Shown piece after piece: positions 52,866 through 61,323 of a stretch of DNA of 64,000 nucleotides. The number at the start of each line of letters is the position of its first letter. Within the stretch, counting starts at the first letter, position 1. The DNA is from JBMOKU01 sp049324315. GTDB lineage: Bacteria; Bacillota; Clostridia; Peptostreptococcales; Thermotaleaceae. A model generated the notes under the pieces. It was not told the DNA's origin and searched no databases. It saw only the letters and a program-made list of their open reading frames with translations. The translations under genes were made by a program, and so were the position numbers. The stretch covers positions 1-64,000 of the forward strand of contig JBMOKU010000029.1 of NCBI GenBank assembly GCA_049324315.1, in the 5' to 3' direction.

Positions 52866-54107
52866 ATGTTTAAGAAACTTAGAAATAGATTTCTCATTCT
52901 CAACCTGGTCATTATTTCCGTTATGATGCTGATGTCTTTTACAGCGATCTATTTAATAACCTATAATAATGTCCGTATGGATATTGATCAGGAGCTTCGC
53001 AGAGTATCCGAATTTAAACGTAAACCAAACGAAAATCCTAATCAACATCCTCCTGATTTTGATGATCTTCAACCACCGCCGGAACGTTCGGTCTCTTTTA
53101 CATTAATAACGGACAATGAATGGAATACGCTTACCACTTTTTCTGTGTTTGATTTGGAAGATACATTCTACGAAACTGCAAAAAATACCGCCCTGGCAAC
53201 CAATGCTACAACCGGAAAGTTTAAACTGGATGACACCTATTGGACATTTCTGATAACCTCCCATTTTGATGGTTATCGAATGGTATTTTTGGATATAACA
53301 CCTCGGCAAGCCATTTTAACCAATCTTATTTATACATTTCTTGTTGTGGCTTTGATTATGCTCATTGTTATTTTCTTTATCAGCAGGTTCTTTGCCAATC
53401 GGTCCATAGAACCTATTAAAGAAGCCTTTGACAAACAAAAACAATTTATCGCCGATGCATCCCATGAGCTTAAAACACCACTGGCTGTCATCAATACAAA
53501 CGTGGATGTCCTTTTATCCAATGAGGAAGAGCAAATACACAGTCTGTCAAAGTGGCTTTACTACATTAAATCTGAAGTCGAAAGAATGACGAAGCTGACA
53601 AATGATCTTTTGTATCTGACACAAATGGATTACTCTGATATAAAAATGATTTTTGCTGATTTTAATCTAAGCGAAATCGTTGAGAATGTTATTTTAACCA
53701 TGGAAGCTGTATTTTTTGAAAATAACATTTCACTTAAATATGATATTGAACCTGGCTTAATAACCCATGGTAACAGTGAACAGATTCAGCAAGTCATGAT
53801 GATTCTTTTGGATAACACTGTGAAGTATACAAACAGCAGCGGAATTGTTGATGTTTCTTTAAAGAAGTATCAACATCATATTCATTTATCAGTAGCTAAC
53901 ACCGGCCAGGGGATCGCTGAAGAACATCTCAGCAAAATATTCGATAGATTTTATCGAACGGATAAATCACGAGCAAGACAAAGCGGCGGTTATGGTCTGG
54001 GCTTAGCTATCGCCAAAGCCATCGTCGAACAACACGGCGGGAAAATCTCTGTGCAAAGTATTTTAAACGAAAGCACAACCTTTCATATCAAATTGCCTTG
54101 TAACTAG
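52866..54107 (+). CDS. Sensor histidine kinase
   Basis: 413 residues. Membrane helix at about 9-31, a 120-residue extracellular sensor with a Pro-rich segment (NENPNQHPPDFDD), a second helix (about 152-174), HisKA with H200 (ADASHELKTP) and HATPase (N box LDNTVKYT, G boxes NTGQGI and GYGLGLAI). No full HAMP domain is evident. It phosphorylates the response regulator upstream; the signal is unknown. Confidence 0.95.
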   Translation: MFKKLRNRFLILNLVIISVMMLMSFTAIYLITYNNVRMDIDQELRRVSEFKRKPNENPNQHPPDFDDLQPPPERSVSFTLITDNEWNTLTTFSVFDLEDTFYETAKNTALATNATTGKFKLDDTYWTFLITSHFDGYRMVFLDITPRQAILTNLIYTFLVVALIMLIVIFFISRFFANRSIEPIKEAFDKQKQFIADASHELKTPLAVINTNVDVLLSNEEEQIHSLSKWLYYIKSEVERMTKLTNDLLYLTQMDYSDIKMIFADFNLSEIVENVILTMEAVFFENNISLKYDIEPGLITHGNSEQIQQVMMILLDNTVKYTNSSGIVDVSLKKYQHHIHLSVANTGQGIAEEHLSKIFDRFYRTDKSRARQSGGYGLGLAIAKAIVEQHGGKISVQSILNESTTFHIKLPCN

Positions 54108-54162
54108 CAAGTATAATACCTTACAATCTTATATAAATATTTTATTAGATCCCAAATAACTT

Positions 54163-54205
54163 AGGGTTGGTTCAGGTGATATTTACTATCGTTTGAACCA
54201 ACCCT
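54163..54205. terminator. Terminator between kinase and HD-GYP genes
   Basis: AGGGTTGGTTCA (54163-54174) pairs with TGAACCAACCCT (54194-54205), followed by TT; it serves convergent genes. Confidence 0.75.
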
Positions 54206-54262
54206 TTATCAAACTTATTTAAAAAATCTAATGTCTTCTTAAATTTCTAAACATAATTGTCT

Positions 54263-54847
54263 TCAGTAATCATAGCATGCAATTTGATTGCTTTTTAAAA
54301 TCATCTCCACAAATACTTGTATAAGTTGTGGGTCAAACTGAGTACCTGCATTCTTTTGTAATTCTTCTATGGCTGTTTCTATAGGAAATATTTCTCGGTA
54401 GACTCTTTCACTGGTCATAGCATCATAAGCATCAGCAATGGTAATAATTCTTGCTTGCAATGGTATTTCTTTTTCCTTTAAGCCCTTTGGGTATCCTTTC
54501 CCATCCCATCTTTCGTGGTGAGCTAGAACACACGCTGCTATTTCTGCCGTGCCATTTACTTTACTGAGTATGCGATAACCTATTTCAGGATGGCGTTTCA
54601 CTTCTTCCCATTCATCATCTGAGAGCTTTCCAGGCTTTTTTAGTATCTCTTCCTTTATGGCTATTTTTCCGATATCATGAATTAATCCTGCTATGATAAG
54701 CGCTTGTATCTCTGATTTTTTAAGGCCAAGTGATTTTCCCATATAGCCACATAATTCCGAAACTCGATAAGCATGCCATCCTTCCTTTTGTTTTATCCCC
54801 CCAAAAATAGCGTTAATAGCATTAATAATTTGTCCCTCGTAATTCAT
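54263..54847 (-). CDS. Single-domain HD-GYP phosphodiesterase
   Basis: 194 residues, almost only an HD-GYP domain: WHAYRVSELC, LIHDIGKIAI, KRHPEIGYRIL, HHERWDGKGYPKGL and IADAYDAMTSERVYR. All metal-binding residues appear present, so c-di-GMP hydrolysis is expected. It overlaps the upstream flavodoxin/ferredoxin gene by ATGA and so belongs to a redox operon, an unusual setting. Confidence 0.9.
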   Translation of the reverse strand: MNYEGQIINAINAIFGGIKQKEGWHAYRVSELCGYMGKSLGLKKSEIQALIIAGLIHDIGKIAIKEEILKKPGKLSDDEWEEVKRHPEIGYRILSKVNGTAEIAACVLAHHERWDGKGYPKGLKEKEIPLQARIITIADAYDAMTSERVYREIFPIETAIEELQKNAGTQFDPQLIQVFVEMILKSNQIACYDY

Positions 54848-55653
54848 ATTCTATCTCCCTTTTGCCCTGCAATATCATCTGTTGTTGCATAGGGATGAGA
54901 ATATCTTCCGTTTTTTTCAGTATATGATTTGATTTGAGCCGATTGCATAGGACAATAATTTAGACAAGCGCTGCACTTATAACATTTAACATTTTCCTGC
55001 CATACAGGTTTTCCATTAGTCATTTTTATCTTTCGAGATGGACAAACGCTTTCACAGGTTCCACAGCCCTTACATTTCGAGTCGGAATAAAGATTATTTT
55101 TAAGGCTTTCAATAAGAGGCAAGAGTAAGGGAAAGAATCTTACAAAAGGAACCCGTGTAGTAAAATGAATGTCCTTTTCCCGACGCTTTTCTTTATTTGC
55201 AATAATGTTTTGAATCGAGTCAAGCCTATTGTGAACTACAGATTCTAATGCAGCAATCTCTTTTTCTGTAGGAACTTTATACTTAAATTTCGGATCATTA
55301 CTAGCCATATTCAGAGAAAAAAATGAATCTAACCTTTTACCGCTCTTCTTTAATATGCTATCTATACTAATAAATGCACTGTGGGTTGTACCAATACGAG
55401 TTGCTATTGCAAAAATATATTTGCTTGATTTCACATTTAGCTTTCTGATAAAATTTTTCACAGGTATGGGAACTACCGCCATGTGGATAGGGAATACAAA
55501 ACCTACTGTTTCTCCATTCGTCTCTATAACGTCTTTCTGCAAAAGGCTTACCATCGGTATAAGCCTTGCTTCTGGCATTCGCTTTTGCAGTTCCCTTGCT
55601 ACATATAATGAATTGCCGGTTCCTGAAAAATAATAGATTTCTATTTTGCTCAT
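54844..55653 (-). CDS. Flavodoxin-ferredoxin fusion (EFR1 family)
   Basis: 269 residues. N-terminal flavodoxin-like domain (IYYFSGTGNSLYVARELQKR as FMN loop; FVFPIHMAVVPIPVKNFI) and a C-terminal 2[4Fe-4S] ferredoxin (CKGCGTCESVCP and CYKCSACLNYCP). EFR1-type proteins shuttle electrons; partners are unknown. GGGAG precedes the chosen ATG. It is 20 bases after an FMN-binding gene. Confidence 0.88.
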   Translation of the reverse strand: MSKIEIYYFSGTGNSLYVARELQKRMPEARLIPMVSLLQKDVIETNGETVGFVFPIHMAVVPIPVKNFIRKLNVKSSKYIFAIATRIGTTHSAFISIDSILKKSGKRLDSFFSLNMASNDPKFKYKVPTEKEIAALESVVHNRLDSIQNIIANKEKRREKDIHFTTRVPFVRFFPLLLPLIESLKNNLYSDSKCKGCGTCESVCPSRKIKMTNGKPVWQENVKCYKCSACLNYCPMQSAQIKSYTEKNGRYSHPYATTDDIAGQKGDRI

Positions 55654-55673
55654 AATAAACACTCCCAAAGCTT

Positions 55674-56078
55674 CTATTTAATAGCACTATTCAGTGCATT
55701 TTCTATTGCCTTCAATATTACTTTGCTGCTTGAAGTAGCACCGGTAACTATATCCACCTCTAATGTTTGAGCTTCTACAACTTTATCTGGTATTATTTCG
55801 GCTGGCGTTCCTTGCCCATTACTATGTTTTAACAGTTCTATTCCTATTATTTTATGATCTGTTACTGTGACCTTAACTTCAGCAGCAACCGGGAATACTT
55901 TGTAACTGCCTGTGTAAGCTCCATCCGCAACTTTTGATAAGTCTACATTAGATATGGCTATCTCCGATATTTTTTTATCGTGGGATACTTCGATGTGTCG
56001 TATGCCTATCTTCGCACCTGCTGCAATAATAATCACTGCCGCTAGGACAGCCAAAATGAGTACTTGCTTTTTTTTCAC
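55674..56078 (-). CDS. Single FMN-binding-domain membrane protein
   Basis: 134 residues. One N-terminal membrane helix (about 5-22) and one FMN-binding domain with the flavinylation motif VTGATSSS (T115). It should be a substrate of an ApbE such as the one at 16.2 kb and carry covalent FMN outside the membrane. GTG start 8 bases after GGAGG. Upstream of the flavodoxin/ferredoxin gene in the same operon. Confidence 0.85.
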   Translation of the reverse strand: MKKKQVLILAVLAAVIIIAAGAKIGIRHIEVSHDKKISEIAISNVDLSKVADGAYTGSYKVFPVAAEVKVTVTDHKIIGIELLKHSNGQGTPAEIIPDKVVEAQTLEVDIVTGATSSSKVILKAIENALNSAIK

Positions 56079-56172
56079 GCTATCAACCTCCCTCCAAATT
56101 GAAAAAGTCTTCGTCTAACCCGTACGTATGCAACCATACATAAAAATCCGACTATCATTGTAATAATCATCT

Positions 56173-56799
56173 TCACAGTAAATAATCAACGATTTTCTCC
56201 AGATCTTTATACACATTTTCTTCCGTTAAATCTCCATTGTTTGAAAAGGATAACGCGATCATCCCGTGTATTGCATATATGAATGTTTTGGCCACTATTT
56301 CAATGTTCTTTTCCTGCAACTTTCCCTCAAGTACAAAACCCTTGAATGTTTCTTTCCACATTTCCTCAAAATTTGGTTCTATGTTTTCCGTCTTTTTATT
56401 CGGTTTGCTCACTTGATGAAAATAGAAAAACTTAAAAACATTGGGGTTCTCAAAATAATATGCAACATATATTCTGAATAGCCTTTTTATCCCATCAATA
56501 TCATAGGATACCGGATGCATTCTTTTTTGTATTACTTCTACTAGTTCATTAATCATTACACTTTTAACATCCCATAACAAATCATTAAGATCTGCAAAAT
56601 AATTATAAATTGTTGCATATGAATAACCTGCTATATCTGCTACTTTTCTTACAGAAACATTTTCAACGCCTTCATTCATAATGATTTCTTTAGCTGCTTC
56701 TAAAAAATACATCTTAATCCTCTGTCTTTTTAAATTCTTTTTGTCATCTATCATTTTAGGTTTAGCCTCCATACTCTCAGAATTATTTTCATGCTCCAT
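56173..56799 (-). CDS. TetR-family transcriptional regulator
   Basis: 208 residues. TetR HTH at about 28-75 (SVRKVADIAGYSYATIYNYF) and a helical ligand domain. It lies 95 bases upstream of the FMN-binding/EFR1/HD-GYP genes in the same direction and probably regulates them. The N-terminal 20 residues are charged and unstructured; the ribosome site is weak. Confidence 0.87.
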   Translation of the reverse strand: MEHENNSESMEAKPKMIDDKKNLKRQRIKMYFLEAAKEIIMNEGVENVSVRKVADIAGYSYATIYNYFADLNDLLWDVKSVMINELVEVIQKRMHPVSYDIDGIKRLFRIYVAYYFENPNVFKFFYFHQVSKPNKKTENIEPNFEEMWKETFKGFVLEGKLQEKNIEIVAKTFIYAIHGMIALSFSNNGDLTEENVYKDLEKIVDYLL

Positions 56800-56910
56800 A
56801 ATGTCCGCTTCCCATTTTTAACCTTTCTATTAACATTTATATATTATTTTATCATGCTTTAATTTTATTAACAATGTTAATTATACTATTTCTCTTTTAA
56901 AATGTCTATA

Positions 56911-56951
56911 AAAAAAGTCTTCTATTGGAAGAATTAAAGGAAGACTTTTTT
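56911..56951. terminator. Bidirectional terminator before the Ger genes
   Basis: AAAAAAGTCTTC (56911-56922) pairs with GAAGACTTTTTT (56940-56951). A near-duplicate of its left part (AAAAAAGTCTTC, TTGGAAGA) recurs at about 57017-57046 without the right arm. The rest of the 56800-57116 gap holds nothing else I can support. Confidence 0.8.
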
Positions 56952-57116
56952 GAAACACATGACGGAAATTATGACTTATCCTCAATTTATTAAAGTACAT
57001 AATTTCCTATGTGTTATAAAAAAGTCTTCGGTTGGAAGATTTAAAGTACTGTACATATCTTGTTAGCGAGAAGGTAATAATACTTTTTAGACTATTATGA
57101 ATAAGAAAGGTTTATC

Positions 57117-58235
57117 ATGAATAATGAATTGATTTCCAAACAAATACAGGAAAGAGGGAAAATTTCTGCTTTTCAGCTGACATTGCTCATTATTACCCTT
57201 GTCCTTGCCACGGCTGATGTGCTGCTTCCAGCTTTTGTAGCCCAGGAGGCGAAGCAGGATTCTTGGATTTCTGTTATCATAGGTACCGTTAGTGCTCTAC
57301 CGATCATCAATCTTTTTTTAACCTTGGGCCTTAAGTATCCTGATAAAACCATTGTTCAGTATACCTGTGATATTCTCGGAAAGTTTTTTGGCAAAATAGT
57401 TGGTTTTTTATACATCTATTTTTTTATTTTTATTACATCAGCAGTAGTAAGAGAATTGGAAGAAATTTTTGTCGTTTCTTTCAACTCAGATATCCCCATT
57501 TCGTTAATTAGCATTATCATTGTATTGGTGGCGATGTACAGCCTCTATGGAGGATTGGAAGTTATTACACGTGTCAACGATGTTCTTCTCCCACTGGGAA
57601 TTTTTGTTTTACTTTTCGTTGGATTCACAAATATTCCGCAAATGGATCTTCACCATTTTTTACCGGTGTTATATGATGGTTTGATTCCTCCCTTAAAAGG
57701 TGGGTTGTTAATTCTGACGTGGCTTTTGAAATCTATTGTTCTTCTTCAACTGATTCCTTTCGTTAAGGATAAAAAGAGAATACGTAAAAATATTTTCATA
57801 GGAACAATTGCCTTAGGTAATGGGTTACTTATCGGCGTTTTCACCATCGCAATTTTTGGTCCTATTACAGAAAAATTGCTGTTTCCTGCTCTGGAATATG
57901 TTAGATTTGCTCGCTTTGGTCATTATATAGAAAATCTTGATATCAGCATCATGCTGGTATGGATTGGGGGAATTTTTATCAATATTGCAGTGTATTATTA
58001 TGCTGCTGTATTAGGACTGGCTCAATTATTTAATCTTGATTCCTACAAGCCTATGCTTACTCCTGTAGGCGTTCTTATTGTCTGCTTTTCGATTCTTATT
58101 GCCAAAACGCTTCCAGAAATTATCTATTTTGTTCATTACATATATCCTTTTTATATTTTTACGATAGCTTTTATCATCCCTGCATTACTGCTCTTCGTGT
58201 CTATGGCAAAGGAGAGTCAAAATTCATTACATTGA
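57117..58235 (+). CDS. Spore germination receptor B subunit (first copy)
   Basis: 372 residues with about ten membrane helices, an amino-acid-permease-like GerAB/GerKB protein (ISAFQLTLLIITLVLATADV; EAKQDSWISVIIG). It sits in the inner spore membrane and binds the germinant. AAGAAAGG precedes the ATG. First of three plus-strand germination genes. Confidence 0.92.
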   Translation: MNNELISKQIQERGKISAFQLTLLIITLVLATADVLLPAFVAQEAKQDSWISVIIGTVSALPIINLFLTLGLKYPDKTIVQYTCDILGKFFGKIVGFLYIYFFIFITSAVVRELEEIFVVSFNSDIPISLISIIIVLVAMYSLYGGLEVITRVNDVLLPLGIFVLLFVGFTNIPQMDLHHFLPVLYDGLIPPLKGGLLILTWLLKSIVLLQLIPFVKDKKRIRKNIFIGTIALGNGLLIGVFTIAIFGPITEKLLFPALEYVRFARFGHYIENLDISIMLVWIGGIFINIAVYYYAAVLGLAQLFNLDSYKPMLTPVGVLIVCFSILIAKTLPEIIYFVHYIYPFYIFTIAFIIPALLLFVSMAKESQNSLH

Positions 58236-58246
58236 AGGAGTTTTCC

Positions 58247-58465
58247 ATGTTATTATTCTTTTTCTCCATGTTTCTATCGATATGCTTGATTGAAGGGTTT
58301 TCTCTATATAAAAAAAAACAACGTAAAGAGTTTATCACTTTTTCTATTATGGTAGGCGCTGCTGTCTTTTTTTACATTTCAAGCAAATTAGGCTTACCTT
58401 CCATCATGGAACTCATTGATCGTTTATTAAAACCATTAGGCGAGACAATCTTTAGAAGTTTTTGA
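58247..58465 (+). CDS. Small two-helix Ger D-subunit-like protein (first copy)
   Basis: 72 residues with two membrane helices. Short two-helix D subunits accompany Ger receptor operons in Bacillus and tune germination. It resembles the protein at 59859-60101 in size, topology and in the basic KKKQRKE-type linker. The ATG after GAAGGAG was chosen; an upstream TTG overlapping the previous gene is less likely. Confidence 0.75.
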   Translation: MLLFFFSMFLSICLIEGFSLYKKKQRKEFITFSIMVGAAVFFYISSKLGLPSIMELIDRLLKPLGETIFRSF

Positions 58466-58478
58466 TGAGGGGATTGAT

Positions 58479-59576
58479 ATGCAGGAAAAAGGAATGATTA
58501 GTACCCATCAATTTATATGGATGCTTTTTATGATTATTACTTCTTTTACCGTTTTACAAATACCAGGCCTCCTAGTATTACAAAGTCGCCAAGATGCTTG
58601 GCTGTCCGTCATAGGGGCATGGTTTATGGACGTTCTTCTTGCTATCGTCTATGCTTACATGGGCATCCGGTTTCCCGGTGAAAACTTTGTTCAGTACAGC
58701 CAAACCATTTTAGGAAGATATATAGGAAAAGTAGTAGGAATTCTATTTCCCATTTACTTCTTGCTGGTCTGTGCTAATTTGATGAGAGCCTTGGTTATGC
58801 TTATCAACAATGCCTTTATTCCGGATATGCCAATGACTGTATCTCTCGCAATATGCTATTTAGTTATTGGCTATGCTGTTAAAAAAGGTGTTGAAACCAT
58901 GGCAAGAGTCAGTGAGTTTTTAGGTCCCTTATATTTCTTCAGTTTTGTTGTATTGTTTATTTTACTAACTCCCCTTATTAAACTGGATAACCTTAAACCT
59001 CAATTATATGAAGGATTTTACCCGGCTTTCATCGGTGCTCCTTTTATTTTGACTTTTATTGGCATTTGCATTATGATGTCCATGTATATTCCCATCTGCA
59101 ATCGACCAGAAAACGGATTTCTGGCAAAATTTATTGCTGTTACCATGGGCGCTGGAGTTATTTTAATGCTTGTTGTTACCAGTATCGGCATTTTTGGTGT
59201 AGACAATGCTAAAGTCATGGTTAATCCGGGGCTTCAAACGACTAAGTTTATACAAATCGGTGATTTTTTTGAACGGGTAGAAGTCATTTGGATCTCCATT
59301 GCTATTGGGGCAGGTGTTATGGCCTCTGCCAGTTTAATCTGGGCCTCCAGTCTGGGCATCTCCCAAGTAGCCGAATTAGAAAGCTATATCCCTTTGGTGT
59401 TTCCTACCGTATTCATTTCCTTTGTCCTCAGCGCTACTTCCTTCAAAAGTGACATTGCTATGATCCAATTTGCTTATTACAGCTATCCATTTTTAGGAAT
59501 TTTCATTCAAAGTGGTCTGGAACTATTTTTATTTTTCATGGCTCTCCTATTTAAAAAACGTGGACACACTATTTAG
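58479..59576 (+). CDS. Spore germination receptor B subunit (second copy)
   Basis: 365 residues, ten membrane helices, clearly related to the copy 1.2 kb upstream (ISTHQFIWMLFMIITSF; SRQDAWLSVIG). Two B subunits in one cluster suggest two germinant specificities sharing the A and C subunits. GAGGGG lies 6 bases before the ATG. Confidence 0.92.
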   Translation: MQEKGMISTHQFIWMLFMIITSFTVLQIPGLLVLQSRQDAWLSVIGAWFMDVLLAIVYAYMGIRFPGENFVQYSQTILGRYIGKVVGILFPIYFLLVCANLMRALVMLINNAFIPDMPMTVSLAICYLVIGYAVKKGVETMARVSEFLGPLYFFSFVVLFILLTPLIKLDNLKPQLYEGFYPAFIGAPFILTFIGICIMMSMYIPICNRPENGFLAKFIAVTMGAGVILMLVVTSIGIFGVDNAKVMVNPGLQTTKFIQIGDFFERVEVIWISIAIGAGVMASASLIWASSLGISQVAELESYIPLVFPTVFISFVLSATSFKSDIAMIQFAYYSYPFLGIFIQSGLELFLFFMALLFKKRGHTI

Positions 59577-59724
59577 AATCATATTTGTTCGAGGCATGTT
59601 TTACCTTTCCTTTATGTTTTGTAAATAAATATTTTTGAGCAATATAGGAAGCCATGAGACACACTGCTATAATGGTAACCGCAATGACGATTGCCAGCAT
59701 ATTATAAGAATTTATATTCTCCAT
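59569..59724 (-). CDS. 51-residue single-helix membrane protein
   Basis: A short reading frame starting MENINSYNMLAIVIAV, with one clear membrane helix (about 9-30), followed by a basic tail (KYLFTKHKGKVKH). GGGAG lies 12 bases upstream, a little far. The stop overlaps the end of the second B-subunit gene on the other strand by 3 bases. It lies after the terminator of the minus-strand Ger operon, so it would be its own unit. Not recognised; coding status is likely but not certain. Confidence 0.5.
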   Translation of the reverse strand: MENINSYNMLAIVIAVTIIAVCLMASYIAQKYLFTKHKGKVKHASNKYDSK

Positions 59725-59805
59725 TACGATGAAACACTCCCTTATCATTACTTTTTAAATATTTTTAGTATGGTTTTCTTTTTCTATGAAAATATAATTT
59801 CCCCT

Positions 59806-59838
59806 CAAAAAAGCTTCCTAAAATGAAAGGAAGCTTTT
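59806..59838 (-). terminator. Terminator of minus-strand Ger operon
   Basis: On the minus strand AAAGCTTCC pairs with GGAAGCTTT around about 10 bases, followed by TTTTGA. Confidence 0.85.
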
Positions 59839-59858
59839 GAAATAAAATTTTAATCCAC

Positions 59859-60101
59859 TTAGTAGACTGTTCTATCCTTTGACATGGTAAAGACCATTTT
59901 CGAAATAGGCTCATATATCTTTGTTATGCTTCTTCCCGGTTTGGGTAGATTCCATTTCAATAAGGTACCGCAGCTGTAAAACACAGCTATCACCATGATG
60001 ATTAAATAAATCGTTAACTCTTTTTTTTGTTTTTCCTTTACCATTCTCTTTACTTCTATATAGCTTATCATAATAAAAAATAAGGTTATGGCATAGACCA
60101 T
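59859..60101 (-). CDS. Small two-helix Ger D-subunit-like protein (second copy)
   Basis: 80 residues, two membrane helices separated by a basic linker (KRMVKEKQKKE). Same design as the protein at 58247-58465. It follows the GerAC-like gene by 23 bases in the same direction. Confidence 0.75.
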   Translation of the reverse strand: MVYAITLFFIMISYIEVKRMVKEKQKKELTIYLIIMVIAVFYSCGTLLKWNLPKPGRSITKIYEPISKMVFTMSKDRTVY

Positions 60102-60124
60102 TTTATCACCATTTCTTCTACATT

Positions 60125-61306
60125 TTAAAAGCGCTCTCCCATTCTATCTACAGTCACTTTTACTTTATATGCTATCTCTACACGGGGGAAAATTTTATCC
60201 CAATCCTTTTCTATCTTTCTCCACGTATTAGGATATTCTCTATACAGAATTCTTCCAAAGCCCAAAAAATCAGATCTATATTCTTTTTGCGCTTTTTTCA
60301 CTGTCTTCTCCATTTCTTTTTTAAAAAAATCTTCAAAGTTTTTTTCAATATTCTTTACTGTATATTCATCTAAAACATTGCTTTGATCTATATATTCCGT
60401 TATTTCTCCACTAAGTTCAAGCTTTATTGTAAATTGTATTGCATCTTCCTCAACCACTGCCTTAATGTCGGTATTTAAATCTCTTATTTCTATGCTTACC
60501 ATCTGCTTATTTTTTCTGATCGTAGCAATACCAGAAGTTACTTCTCCAATAATCCATCGGTATGCTTTTGTTTCCTCTTCTCCTAGCCAGCCTACCAGCT
60601 TAGACCCTTTAAATACAGCACTTCCAGTGATTGCAGCTATTTTCTTTCGGTTACCATTTGTTTCCATTTTATAGTAGTGTTCCCTTGCAGTAGAAAAGGT
60701 GTTCATATCTGTTTCGTAATAAGTAAGTCGTCCGGCAACAGCTTCTATACGCTTATCTAAGTAGCTAATTGAAAAATCCTTCATATCTGGAATATAAGCT
60801 TTTGCCCATTCCTCTGTATTTTGAATCATTCCTTGCAGTTCTATCGGTAAATTTTCTTCAATGTCTGAAGGGATAGATAATACATCCATTGCCTTTCCTT
60901 TAGAGACCATCACGAAATTTCTGTATCTTAACTCTCTATTTCTCATAAAATAATCCATAAATTCATCGAGTCCCTGCCTCGCCAGTTCTTCTCCAATAAC
61001 AAAAATTTTATTATCCACCCATACTAACCGTTTGGAGGCAGTACTTCTTAAATTTCTACTGGCCTCACTCATGCTTGTTCCTACAGCACTGCCCACCCAC
61101 ACCCCCGATCGATTCATAGACTCTCCGGTTGCTGCCCCTATAGGAATGACTGCCATTACCGTTATACGAAATTTCCCGTCAGGCTCTTTATCAACCCCTG
61201 TCACTTGGACAATGCCTAATTCATTGATTTCTCTTTGTCCCCAGCAGCCTGTCAAGGCAAAGCCTAGAATGATGATTATAAAAAACAATGCTGTTTTTCT
61301 TGTCAT
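60125..61306 (-). CDS. Spore germination receptor C subunit, lipoprotein
   Basis: 393 residues, GerAC/GerKC family. Lipobox FALTGC (Cys at 21) followed by WGQREINELGIVQVTGVD, the family signature. It is anchored at the outer face of the inner spore membrane and works with A and B subunits. It follows the A-subunit gene by 17 bases. Confidence 0.95.
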   Translation of the reverse strand: MTRKTALFFIIIILGFALTGCWGQREINELGIVQVTGVDKEPDGKFRITVMAVIPIGAATGESMNRSGVWVGSAVGTSMSEASRNLRSTASKRLVWVDNKIFVIGEELARQGLDEFMDYFMRNRELRYRNFVMVSKGKAMDVLSIPSDIEENLPIELQGMIQNTEEWAKAYIPDMKDFSISYLDKRIEAVAGRLTYYETDMNTFSTAREHYYKMETNGNRKKIAAITGSAVFKGSKLVGWLGEEETKAYRWIIGEVTSGIATIRKNKQMVSIEIRDLNTDIKAVVEEDAIQFTIKLELSGEITEYIDQSNVLDEYTVKNIEKNFEDFFKKEMEKTVKKAQKEYRSDFLGFGRILYREYPNTWRKIEKDWDKIFPRVEIAYKVKVTVDRMGERF

Positions 61307-61323
61307 TTTGCTTGCACCTCATT

